A DNA stretch of 64,000 bases from Pilasporangium apinafurcum (Eukaryota > Oomycota > Peronosporomycetes > Pythiales > Pythiaceae), in contig BCKE01000001.1 in assembly GCA_001600495.1 (NCBI GenBank), positions 767,066-831,065 of the forward strand, in the 5' to 3' direction. This document shows, in pieces, positions 11,939-21,782 of the stretch. Position 1 is the stretch's first letter. Each line of letters starts with the position of its first letter. The position numbers were made by a program, and so were the translations under genes. Under the pieces are notes generated by a model. The model made no database searches. It saw only the letters and a program-made list of their open reading frames with translations, and was not told the origin of the DNA.

Positions 11939-14900
11939 CTATTGCGACTGGTACTGTTGCCACGAATGTGCAAGTCTTACATGATACTTTAGCACGGCGT
12001 TATTGCTTGCAGAATGATCAATTCGCTTGCGTTCCTTCATCGGTGCTGGATTATTTGATGCAACGGACGATGAAACTTTCTCGTGAATATCCAGAAGATC
12101 AAAGTGATTGACAGGCGCAGCGTCAGAGAGATTGCGACTGCTCTTGGGGACGACCGACGGATTTATTACCACTTCTGCCGGCTTTCGTGTCATGAGCAGG
12201 TTTTGATTTGATAGCGGTTTGCTCAATGTGCACTGATGAAAAGTATCATTTTTCCTGGAAGTATTAGACGGAGGTTCTGGGGAGTCAGGAAAAGCACAAT
12301 GGACACTGGATGATCGCGGTCGAGAATATTTGAGATCAGATAGTGTCACCATGGCGTATTTCTTCCGTGACTTGTCTGTATTTCCTGATGGATGGCTTTT
12401 GTGGCCATTTGAACTTCCCGAATGAGCAATATGATCTTCTAGCTGATTAAGATCTTGAAGTACGGAATCTAATGTGCGAAAGCGGTATCATGTGATGTAA
12501 ATGAAAGTGTTGGCTAAGAGTGAGTACTAGTATGAGGAAGCACTTACGTAGAGAAGCCTCCTGATGAACATCTTTAACTCGTGAAACAGCGTTTTGATCC
12601 TTCTTTTTGGATACTGTTTGTGCGAGAATATAGTTTCTCACAGCACGCCCCACATCCGAAGCACGCACTCGAGTACGAGACCAAGCTGCACTTCTGCGAT
12701 GTTTTACTCGAGTACTGTGATTAAATTCTAAATCTTCTGCTGTCAATGAGAGCCGATCCTGAAGTATGGACGACCGTTGCTGATTATTACGCTTGCTGAA
12801 TCCGTCAGCACCTCGTCGAACAAAATGTTTCGCTTGCGCTTCTTTTTCTCGTCTACGCTCAGCCATATCGACAGGAAAAAGCCATGGTTGTACGGCTGGA
12901 TGGCGCCGTGTAGCAAAGTGATCCAGGATACCGAGTAGCCCTCCTTCAAAACTCCAGATCTTTATTTTCCCTTTGACCGATGACGAGATAATGACGAAAG
13001 GGTCAGTACCGAACGTCAACGAAAGTATGGGACCGGAATGCGCCATCCATCGTCTAATCGCTGTAACTTTCGTCGTGTTCCATGATGGTGCATCTTCGTG
13101 TCGATTGTCATTCAAATTAGCTAACCTTGCGCGTTGATACAGTGCAGTGACTGCATCGTAGCCGAGAATCATTTCTTCATGTTGATATGACGCACTATTA
13201 TTATTCACGCTGGGCTTCCCCTTGTTCACACCAGTGCTAGCAGTAGTGGAATTTATGAGTCCAGAGTCATGGTGGCGTTGAACATACCACGAGGTGATGT
13301 ACCCTGCTTCATCTCCAGCAAAAACGTGCATCCCAGTGCTTTCCTGCTGGATACGCTCTTCGATACTATAAGATTCTGGAAATAGCTGAGCTGGATTCTT
13401 TGTTACCGATGCTACAGATACGGGGTTCTGCGAGTTGGTGGTAGGCATTTCGGTAGATGGAGGTTTGCCGGTGTATATTGCAGCTACAAATAACATCGAA
13501 CTCCCGAAGACATCATCTGCTATATCCATGACCATTGGCTGCAATTCCATCAAAACTCTGCCAGTCATCGTATTTCTTGATTAGTAAATCATTTGTTTTA
13601 TTATGGTGGAGCTTCTTACCTGTAATTGCCCTCATACTTTGACAATGACCACAAGTACACACTTCCAGAATTCGTACCACATACAATATCAGAAGATGAA
13701 CCGAAAAAGCTCATGCACGTGATCTCTGCATTATCAAGGACTGTAAATCCGCCTTGTGTGTGACTGAAATCAAAATTCCAAACTTGAATAAAGCTCTCTC
13801 CATTGGACCCTGCGATAAGAACAGCGACGAGGTTCAGCTCCATGTTTGCAATACTTCTCAGGATCTCAAATTTGCTATCTTGTTCCTCCTTATTGCCAGA
13901 AGTGTTGTAGTGTGAAGATTGATAATCTCGAATGCAGTTCGCATTCGGTTGTAGATGAAGCGAATATCTTAATACTGATTGAGGATGACCGCCACCATAA
14001 GGCACATAGAATCCCTGTGCGTTATTTTCATCGCAGATATGCAAGACCGAGTTCATGGATATCGAGATAACACACTTGCTGCGAAGAACATATGCGACCG
14101 ACAAAACAGCCTCTTGGTGCGGATCAAGCTCCTTCATTACGTTTCCATTTACTGGGTTGATGATTTTGACGCTTCCAGCATCGTCACCGATAATAACTTT
14201 TCGCTCTCGATCATCCATGCAAACTGCTGTAATGCACCTAGGGTGGCGTGTTGTGATAGTAGTGCTACAACTTGATGCATTAGAATCGGGGGATACACTT
14301 ACGATTGCTTTATAACTATATGATTTCCATAGTTTGCCGCTATCTGCTGTCCAAAATAATAATTTGGTGGCCGTAACACCCATTAGAAGGTTCAATGAGC
14401 AGCAATAGTATGCGAAGAACACCTCTTCACGTTCTTTGTCATCACAAATTTCGTAAAACTCTACGGTACGCCCCGCGGTAACTAAAACCGCGTCAGACGA
14501 ATCGGATTCTGGGACCACAAACATATTCAAAACATGCGATTGCTGAGATGATAGCGCATGGCCATACCCGTGTTGGAATGTTTGCACACACTCCCACGGA
14601 TCTGATGTGGAAGACAACACTACACTCGAGAACACACGAAACAAGCCACTTGTGTCCAAACTGATCAACTGTTGCTTTGAGTCCACAAAGGCAATGAGAT
14701 CAATTGGAGATTCGTGACCCCGCAAAGTCGTTTCTAGCGTCAATCGACCTCGTGTACCGGTTTTCTTCCAGATGGAAATGTGAAGAGTGGTCTCATCTAA
14801 ATAGGAATAGAATCCAACACTAGCAAGACATTCGACGTGTGTGGAATATACCAGTGCCTTCACACCGTTACCATGAGCATCAAACGAACAAATATCCTCG

Positions 14901-16003
14901 CCGCTTTCTATATCGTATGAAAAAAAATGTGCGCACTGTTGATCATCGCGAATCATTTCTTGCATAACAACACATATTTGTCCATCTCTTACCGCCATCG
15001 ACAACTGAAATAACGCCATCTTCTAGTCCAACAGCCAAATAGGTGCGATTAATGGACTTATACGTTGTAATAGCGCTCACTCCCTTCACTCGATCGTCCC
15101 CGCGAAGCTCTTTGGTCACTGGTACTTTTGCCAACACATCCCAAAGAAGTAACTGGCTAATTTTGGTGTGGGCTTGTGTTGAACTGTTCGGGCGATAGCT
15201 GTCACGTGATTTGTTCTTCGCTATCGCTGGGAAGACAACACTGGATGTCACTAAACACTGAATCGAATCCACCCAGCAGAGGTGTTCGTGGGCAGCATTG
15301 GATTCTACACGATGCACCATCACTGGGCTGTGGAGATCTTGCAGGCTCCATATACTCAAGTAGCCGACAGAGAGCACAGACGAGATTGCAAGGAGCCTCT
15401 TCATAGAGATATACTCGATGCCAATTACTGTGTGCTCCTGGAACGCTGTATGTAGGCGAATGAGCGAAATATGTCGAGGTCCGTCATTCTGATCGAAATG
15501 TAGTCCATATAAGTAAACAACATCGGAATCATATTCAAAATACGCCACAGAGCTCAACTCCGCCATGAACACCATTTGTTGGATGTGTGTTTTGATATTA
15601 TTCATCGGCGTCTTTGCATCCCGTGGTGGCATTATCAAGTGCTTGTAGTGTTTGGCATGAGAGATATCCTCAAAGTAGGAATCTGCTTTTGCCTTACCTG
15701 CATCCATCATATACCCCGCAAATTCGTCCCAATCGAGTGTTTCGTCGCCGTTCACATCAATCGTATGGAAAAGGTCAATAGCACCCACAACAAAGTCCAA
15801 CTACAAACCAACACAACAACATTGTTAACCAGTCTTGCATAATATCATGCAAGTAGAATCAAGCATACTCATACTTCTGAGTGAATGCGATCATGCAACG
15901 TTTTCTTCATCAGCAGGACGAACTGGTCCAGTGTAAGGCTGCCGACAAACTTCTCACGCAATCTCCTAACGTCCTCCGTCGTCATATTCATCATCACATC
16001 CAT
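11939..16003 (-). CDS. EF-hand/WD40-repeat protein (WDR49-like), one apparent frameshift
   Basis: Exons in transcription order: 16003-15875, 15800-13620, 13557-12548, 12468-11939; introns of 74, 62 and 79 bp, GT-AG, phases consistent. The first exon (LTLDQFVLLMKKTLHDRIHSE) and the start of the second (DLFHTIDVNGDETLDWDEF) form an EF-hand pair with one complete calcium loop. About 900 residues of degenerate WD40 repeats follow (for example LSIWSLQ, TYLAVGLEDGVISVVD, VYLWSLSKYEG, KIKIWSFEGG), then a low-complexity tail. The layout matches the WDR49/EF-hand-WD40 family, often found in ciliated organisms; a scaffold role is inferred. Between about 14994 and 15000 the frame slips by one base: removing one G restores an unbroken WD repeat. 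No usable intron explains this, so it is a sequencing error or a recent lesion. Length would be about 1280 residues. Confidence 0.8.
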
Positions 16004-16263
16004 CTTGCCACAAATAAAGCAAGTAGATTCCTAACGAGTAAACACTTTTTTGTCGCCTTTATCCGTGCTCTGCTCTTCTTACACAGACACTTAGTGGCGA
16101 TGATGGTCGACCTCTGCGTCCATTTCACTCGCGAGTTGAAGCTTATCGTAGAAGCAGAATGAGTGTGAGTTTCTTTCCTAAAATAACGGATTCCGAAATA
16201 ACGGACCCGTTTGGTTGGTTATGGATTACAGTTTTTGTGTGAGGGTTACATTATGACGAAGCA
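16004..16263. promoter_or_regulatory. Shared divergent promoter region
   Basis: The EF-hand/WD40 gene (minus) and the next gene (plus) start only 260 bp apart, head to head, so both promoters must lie here. No named motif could be assigned by eye. Confidence 0.5.
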
Positions 16264-17310
16264 ATGGGTCGACGTCGATTGGCATTACGGCAAATCGAAG
16301 AGAAGGCAGCGGATGTGAGCGACCTTGAGGACGACAATGAACCGGCAGTGGCGCCGAGTTTCAGTCTACTGGGTGCAAACACAGAGAATGGAGCGCCGGT
16401 AGGCGATGGAAGCGGTGCGCGACAACCCGCTGCAGGAGATCAAGCAGCGCAACCTGAACAAAACCAGCAAGGCAAAATGGATCGCATCTTTCAATTGTAT
16501 CAAGACGGATTGACACCGGATCAAGTGCTGCAGCTCTCTTATATTCGACGGAGGGTATGTGCGTAAGAAAAAATACCGATGATGGATTAAAGGTACTCAA
16601 ACAGTGATCGTTTGTGGCTGTAGGCTCCACGACGAACAAGTGTGCGGATCGAAGATGAATTTATCTTACCTCGACCGACTCTACGAGTTCAAGATCTACT
16701 TCCACCACTCAATATGACTATAGTACAGCAAGTTATGAACACATCTCCTGCAATGGTTTCGTCTGGTAAAGATTTAACATCTTCAGATGCTCCATCTTAT
16801 GCAGCACTGCAGGAAGCTAGAGCAAGTGCAAAGGAGTTCTTTGACCATCCTCAAAAAGCCCCTTCTGACGAAGTTAAGACATGGAAGCTCTTGGAGGAAT
16901 GCGACTGGTATCAAATCTACGAAGAACATCAGCGAAATCCAGGATCAGAGCATCCGCGGTTGGCCAATGTGTGTTGGTTGGTGCATGAATGCCCGAGTGA
17001 TGCATTGGCTAATTTCGTGTGGGATCATTTACTCATTCAAGTGATACGCAGTGCTGTTGGATGTCATGTTACTGGTACCAACCAAGATGTTCCTGACCAG
17101 AAGAACCAGCTTCAAGAATTGTTAACGTTGCTGCTTCGATCTCCGTCGTTTCATGCACTCGCACCAAAAGATTTTCGCAAAAAGCTGCGAGCGAGAAACC
17201 TTCGCCAGATCGACGAGGTTATTGGTACTCAACTGGAACTAGAGCTGCTCAATATCTACCATCGACAGCGAAATAGCGGAAACCTTTCGACATCAATATA
17301 TTCCTCCTAG
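16264..17310 (+). CDS. Protein of unknown function, 325 aa
   Basis: Two exons: 16264-16554 and 16624-17310, 69-bp GT-AG intron (gtatgt donor), phase 0. It starts at an ATG with a basic N-terminus (MGRRRLALRQIEEKA), then a low-complexity Ala/Gly/Gln region, then a short helical motif (MDRIFQLYQDGLTPDQVLQL) that crosses toward the splice site. The second exon is mostly helical with conserved-looking tryptophans (EVKTWKLLEECDWYQIYEEH, NVCWLVHECPSDALANFVW) and ends in a basic helical stretch. No catalytic motif, membrane segment or signal peptide is visible and I do not recognise the family. It shares its promoter region with the WD40 gene; the pseudo-RIO3 gene follows on the same strand. Confidence 0.7.
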
Positions 17311-17337
17311 CTAATGGTTCCTTGTCAAATTGTTGTT

Positions 17338-17403
17338 TTTTTGTTGCTTGATACAAAATTGATACTCGATTTTTTGTTGCTCAATACAAAATTGATACCT
17401 GGT
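17338..17403. repeat. Two-copy 33-bp direct repeat
   Basis: Two adjacent copies with period 33 (17338-17370 and 17371-17403), sharing the core tttttgttgc and atacaaaattgatac with a two-base difference. It lies just after the stop codon of the preceding gene, probably in its 3' untranslated region. The rest of the 320-bp gap to 17630 shows nothing else. Confidence 0.6.
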
Positions 17404-17630
17404 GTTTATCCGTAATGTTGCAGGAAGTGCCACCAAAGTGAATCTGCACAGAACGTTCCATTGGACGGTCTAATTAAAAATGATGTTCATTCGGAATGTT
17501 GGTAATACCAAATCAGATCCTACTTGGAGAGGCATTAAGCTATGTCTACATCACCTTCCTTTGAGTCAACAGTGATCCATCACAAACCAATTTGCACACT
17601 TCTACACAGAAACATCACGAAACAAACAGC

Positions 17631-18911
17631 ATGACGACCACTAGTCGCTGCCCTTGGCAACTTCCAGCTTCTATCACGACGTCTGTACCTTCACGTCCAC
17701 AGACAATGCAGGAGATCATGGATGAAGAATTGGCCCAGCAATTGCAAGAGCAAGAACATCGTGCACTCGAGCAGACATATGAAGACATAAACGAAGAGAA
17801 AGAGGCAGTGATTTTTGGTCAAGCGCATGCAGATGATCACAAACATGGTGTACTGTTGAATGCTGATAGCGACGAATTTCAAGACGATCTGACAGAACAA
17901 GATGAAGAAGATTGGGAAGAAGATGATGAACTGGATTACAGCGGCGGTAAACATTGGGGTTCTGGTGCTACTGCAGGAAAAGGCTTCACTTCGCTTCGCG
18001 AAACGCTACGACGTCAAGAGAAGGACGAATCACGTAAGAGCGTGCAACCGGGTGCATCTTCAGAGTTGGCCAAGTTCGCCCAGCGCGACAGTGCATTTGA
18101 CGACCGCACGGTCATGGTTTTACAGAAACTCATTAATACCAATCAGTTGGTCGCAATCCAGACACGCGCGCACACCGGACGAGAAGCCAATATCTACCAC
18201 GCATTGGGTGCCGACGCCGAGACGGGCAGGGAGCTCCATTACGCGCTCAAGATCTTCAAAACCGCGAGAGCGGATTATACCAAGTCTATGTACAATGAGT
18301 GCGACCCCACAGGTCGACGATATGACATTCGCTTCGTCAAAAAGAGCATCCGTCGACAGCTCAAGCTCTGGACGGAGAAAGAATACAAGCACTTGACTCG
18401 TGCATTTAATTGCGGTGTGAATGCCCCTATCCCAGTGCTAATGAGAGACCATGTGCTGATAATGGGCTTCATCGGTACGGACGATGGAAAATCCGCCGGT
18501 CCGCTAAAGGATGCCATTTTAACACACAATCAGCTCTGCCGCGCGTATGTGGATATTTTGCGTTCGATTCGAAAACTTTACCATGACGCACGACTCGTGC
18601 ATGGGACTCTACATGAAGCCAACATCCTCTACCACAAGCACAAGTGCTGGTTCACAAACTTTGGCCAGGCAGTAGATCGGTCGCAGGCAGAACATGAAGA
18701 ACTACTGGACCGAGACCTGGAGAATTTACATCGATTTTGTGAGGAGAAGCAACTGCGCCGAGCCACGAAAGATCGCATGGGAATGTTGTCTCTCGCTTCT
18801 GCAAGAGAATATGTGATCACAGAGAAACCGGAAGAGATTATCCACGGCTACAATGCGCTCATACCGTTGTTCTTTCCTCCAGATGAAACGATGACGAATG
18901 AAGAAACGTAG
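17631..18911 (+). CDS. RIO3-like pseudokinase
   Basis: Single exon; ATG at 17631 starts MTTTSRCPWQLP and leads to MQEIMDEELAQQLQEQE, the RIO3 N-terminal signature. 426 residues. The whole RIO fold aligns with the RIO3 gene at 10295-11638: loop HTGREANIYHA, Lys in YALKIFK retained, helix RRQLKLWTEKEY. The catalytic residues are changed: the loop VHGDLSEYN of RIO3 reads VHGTLHEAN (catalytic Asp to Thr), and MIDFGQ reads FTNFGQ (metal-binding Asp to Asn). The frame is fully open and the substitutions are confined, so this is a maintained pseudokinase rather than a decaying copy. Role inferred: regulator or structural partner in 40S maturation, or a new function. It lies opposite in strand to RIO3 with two genes between them. 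Confidence 0.9.
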   Translation: MTTTSRCPWQLPASITTSVPSRPQTMQEIMDEELAQQLQEQEHRALEQTYEDINEEKEAVIFGQAHADDHKHGVLLNADSDEFQDDLTEQDEEDWEEDDELDYSGGKHWGSGATAGKGFTSLRETLRRQEKDESRKSVQPGASSELAKFAQRDSAFDDRTVMVLQKLINTNQLVAIQTRAHTGREANIYHALGADAETGRELHYALKIFKTARADYTKSMYNECDPTGRRYDIRFVKKSIRRQLKLWTEKEYKHLTRAFNCGVNAPIPVLMRDHVLIMGFIGTDDGKSAGPLKDAILTHNQLCRAYVDILRSIRKLYHDARLVHGTLHEANILYHKHKCWFTNFGQAVDRSQAEHEELLDRDLENLHRFCEEKQLRRATKDRMGMLSLASAREYVITEKPEEIIHGYNALIPLFFPPDETMTNEET

Positions 18912-19065
18912 CTTCCTGAATACCCATTAGTTTATTGTAATAACTACTATGATGACTGCATGCTTCAAACATGTACATGTAAGAGACGGATAGTCACACA
19001 TATACCAAATACTGCAGCAAGTAAAACTGCTAGTTGATCCAATTGCTTCCTCTTTACACTTCTTC

Positions 19066-20655
19066 CTATCCCCCGAAAAGGAACCAGACAGCGACGGCTC
19101 CCATGAACACAACGAACGCCACCATCATCCACAGCATTGCCACCCAGAGCTTTCCATATGTGACCTGCCGCCAGGGGTAGATTTGCGTGAACATGATGAC
19201 TGGAAATACGTAACAGATCATCATGCAACTCGTGGCTCCAACAAGTGAGAAGACAATCTCAATGCCTGGTGCTACCAGAGCGATTAGCAACGCAGCGAAG
19301 AGAAGCACAAAACTGATGAACAATCGTCGGAGCAAAGAAACATCCACTGGCTGGAGTCGGAATGCTAGCTCCTCCACGACACTACGCAGTGGGTGGAATA
19401 GTAACGGGAAAGTGGCGATGATGGTCAGATAAACTGCGACGACTGGGACGTTCATGACGGTATCATTCTCCAAATTTAAGAGCACATTGCCTTTAATGGA
19501 GTTGCCATAGAGTCTGGCGGTACATAAGCCAAACAAAGCGTAAAGAAAAATGCAAAACAATGTGACACCCACGATGGTCCTGGTGAAACGTACTCGTGTG
19601 GCTGCGAGTGGTGCAGCAAAATCACCACGGAGCTGCACGAACAACGGGAGTAAGTTGAGTTGCATCATGAACGCAAAGTTGTAGATGGAAATCGATTGCG
19701 CAAAGCGAGAAAGATCACTTGCTGACGATTTGACATCTTCTTCTCCCACATCTTGAGCGCTTAGTTCTAGTCCCACAACTTGATTCATCCAGATATTCTC
19801 ATTATTGCTGCCACTGGTCGAAGCATTCACGACCGTGGCAGTGATATTTGTAGTACGAGCTCCAATAGCTAGTACTTCATTTCCAGGATCGCCCATGGCT
19901 AACGAACGATAGGCGATGGTAAGCACAAGATAAAGTGAACAGGTAAAGCCGATGTACGTCGTGACTTTCAACGCCGATAGGTTCTTTAACGTGCACAAAG
20001 GGAACACCACCACAGCAAACAACACCCAGAGCAGGGCGCTCGATACTTTATCTTGCTGTTCATTCGAAAGCGGTGTTGATGTGGAGGCAGTCACTTCATA
20101 CACTAGAGCCACAATGTACGGTGTCAAGTCACGGACGATGCGAATACCGCCGACACAGCCACCAAAGATGCCAACAGCCGTCACGATTGACACAACGTAT
20201 CCAAACAGTTGACCACCGGCTTTGATCGCCATTGATTGGAATCCAGCAAACCGTTTCCCAGCACCAATGTAGTCTTGTAGTTCTTCCTCGTATGACACTT
20301 GCACATGTGCATGTAGCAGTGCATGGGCTGAACAGCCCATACAGAAGCCAATGAGGATAATGCCGATAAGGGCTTGTTCAATGGGGATGAGAATGAATGT
20401 GTAGGGTACTGAGAGCATACCAGAGCCGACAACAGACATAAGTAGTCCCATATATACATGTAATGCAGGGAACTTGCTACGCTTGGCGGGTGTCTCTTCG
20501 ACAAGTGAGTGCAGCATGGGGATGACAGAGTCGCGACTGGAGTTCCATAACGAAAAGCTATTTGTGTTGAGATTCGCTGGCATGTCTGAAGAGCTGCTGT
20601 GAAGTGTCGAGTGAGAATTGGAAAATGAAACATGGTGGGGACACAAAGAATTCAT
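19066..20655 (-). CDS. AAAP-family amino-acid transporter (copy 1)
   Basis: Single exon, 529 residues, ATG at 20655. The N-terminal 70 residues are polar, then about eleven hydrophobic segments follow, starting with LLMSVVGSGMLSVPYTFIL, the typical first helix of the AAAP/SLC38 family (GxGxLxxPY motif). Other helices include YVVSIVTAVGIFGGCVGGI and VPVVAVYLTIIATFPLLFHP; the sequence FPLLFHPLRSVVEEL is a family-like segment in the eighth to ninth helix. A polar loop of about 60 residues with Asn-glycosylation sites separates the middle helices. Likely a plasma or vacuolar membrane amino-acid/proton symporter; substrate cannot be told. A close paralogue with the same orientation lies at 25045-26610. 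Confidence 0.88.
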   Translation of the reverse strand: MNSLCPHHVSFSNSHSTLHSSSSDMPANLNTNSFSLWNSSRDSVIPMLHSLVEETPAKRSKFPALHVYMGLLMSVVGSGMLSVPYTFILIPIEQALIGIILIGFCMGCSAHALLHAHVQVSYEEELQDYIGAGKRFAGFQSMAIKAGGQLFGYVVSIVTAVGIFGGCVGGIRIVRDLTPYIVALVYEVTASTSTPLSNEQQDKVSSALLWVLFAVVVFPLCTLKNLSALKVTTYIGFTCSLYLVLTIAYRSLAMGDPGNEVLAIGARTTNITATVVNASTSGSNNENIWMNQVVGLELSAQDVGEEDVKSSASDLSRFAQSISIYNFAFMMQLNLLPLFVQLRGDFAAPLAATRVRFTRTIVGVTLFCIFLYALFGLCTARLYGNSIKGNVLLNLENDTVMNVPVVAVYLTIIATFPLLFHPLRSVVEELAFRLQPVDVSLLRRLFISFVLLFAALLIALVAPGIEIVFSLVGATSCMMICYVFPVIMFTQIYPWRQVTYGKLWVAMLWMMVAFVVFMGAVAVWFLFGG

Positions 20656-20784
20656 GTAGAAAGGAGGGAATTGGAGTCACGAAGAGCTACGTCATATCGA
20701 AAGGCTAATCGGATGTAGTTATACATGTATTTCAAACTGGGTACTTGAGTGGTTAATCATCCATTGGTAATGCTCTTTCGCTTT

Positions 20785-21036
20785 TTATTGTTGATAGGCA
20801 AGACCGCCGATAAGATAAATTTTCTTGCCGAAAAAACAAATCCAGAGTGGCAAAAAGACAACAAGCAGAGGGTCCAAAGGGCCAAACGCAACTGAACAAC
20901 AACGGCGTATCTTCGAATGTAACATCCGGTGCATTTTGTATTGAGTTCTTTGTATAGTGGGGAGGGAATGACTCGTATCTTTCAATTCTGCCATGCAAAA
21001 AGGGCAACGTGCCGAATCTATCGGTTGTCTATTCAC
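20785..21036 (-). CDS. Possible small zinc-ribbon membrane protein
   Basis: A stop-free stretch of about 83 codons encodes a CPFCMAEL motif, later a Cys-Cys pair, and then a strongly hydrophobic segment with a conserved look (PLDPLLVVFLPLWICFFGKK). The start is unclear: no ATG in frame. A possible arrangement has an 8-base first exon with an ATG near 21101-21108 spliced to an acceptor near 21041; this is speculative. The remainder of the 20656-21291 gap holds no other supported feature. Could be a small gene of unknown role, or chance. Low confidence. Confidence 0.3.
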   Translation of the reverse strand: MNRQPIDSARCPFCMAELKDTSHSLPTIQRTQYKMHRMLHSKIRRCCSVAFGPLDPLLVVFLPLWICFFGKKIYLIGGLAYQQ

Positions 21037-21291
21037 CCCACTGCAAGTTCTTTAGCGTACGAAAGCACGTTGGCCGCATTACATCAGCGCCCACACGAAA
21101 ACATGTGCTGCTTAGCCAAATTGATGCTGTAACTGGATGCAATTGGACGATCGCGAAAAGCAACGTTGATGTTAGAAAGGAAGTTCCGAAGTGGGTACAC
21201 AACCAGACATCCAATCTCTAAATAGTGACAAAGTCACTATTATGGTGGTGCTTTGATGAATCTGTGTTGCATTTTCACTATTCGTTGGTGA

Positions 21292-21726
21292 ATGATAATG
21301 CTACACACACAAATGACGACTAATGCGGCGGTATTGTCCTTGAATGGCCAATCGCAGGTTACGCTTCAAGATGATGGTGGCATGGACGGTAAATATGTAC
21401 AGGAGCAGCACACAAATAAGGAGGTTCCAGTTGGTTCGTCGACACTACAGATCATGAAGCTACTCGGAGCAATGGTGCGTATTAAAATCTCGGACGGTCG
21501 GCTCATTCTTGGACGGTTCCATTGCTTCGACAAGCACCAAAATGTGATTTTAACAGAAGCACGCGAGTTTCCTCCGTTTGTGGATAGCAAGGGAAAAGTG
21601 GTGGAACAACAAGATGCGGAAGAAGAATGGAGAGTACAAAGCAACGCGGCCAGTCGAAGTTTAGGTATGACGTTAGTTCCAGGCAAACATCTTGTGTACA
21701 TGAAAGTACAAACCCATACCTCATAG
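21292..21726 (+). CDS. NAA38: NatC auxiliary subunit NAA38 (LSMD1-like)
   Basis: Single exon, 144 residues; a second ATG 12 bases downstream could also serve. The C-terminal 95 residues form an Sm/LSm fold: Sm1 motif MVRIKISDGRLILGRFHCFD, then KHQNVILTEAREF, and Sm2-like LGMTLVPGKHLVYMKV. The order and the LGMTLVPG element match NAA38/LSMD1, the small subunit of the NatC N-terminal acetyltransferase, which acts on nascent chains at the ribosome, rather than spliceosomal LSm proteins. The first 50 residues are polar and family-atypical. It is convergent with the RhoGAP-like gene, 56 bp apart. Confidence 0.85.
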   Translation: MIMLHTQMTTNAAVLSLNGQSQVTLQDDGGMDGKYVQEQHTNKEVPVGSSTLQIMKLLGAMVRIKISDGRLILGRFHCFDKHQNVILTEAREFPPFVDSKGKVVEQQDAEEEWRVQSNAASRSLGMTLVPGKHLVYMKVQTHTS

Positions 21727-21782
21727 ACAGAGAGCAGAGAAATGGCATAAATAGGCTGTGCTCAGTGCAGTATCTTGTACCG

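Noticed and set aside
14960-15000. A 34-bp gtaag...ag segment as an intron explaining the frame change in the WD40 gene
   Set aside because: Far shorter than any other intron here (58 bp or more) and it does not restore the WD repeat as well as dropping one base.
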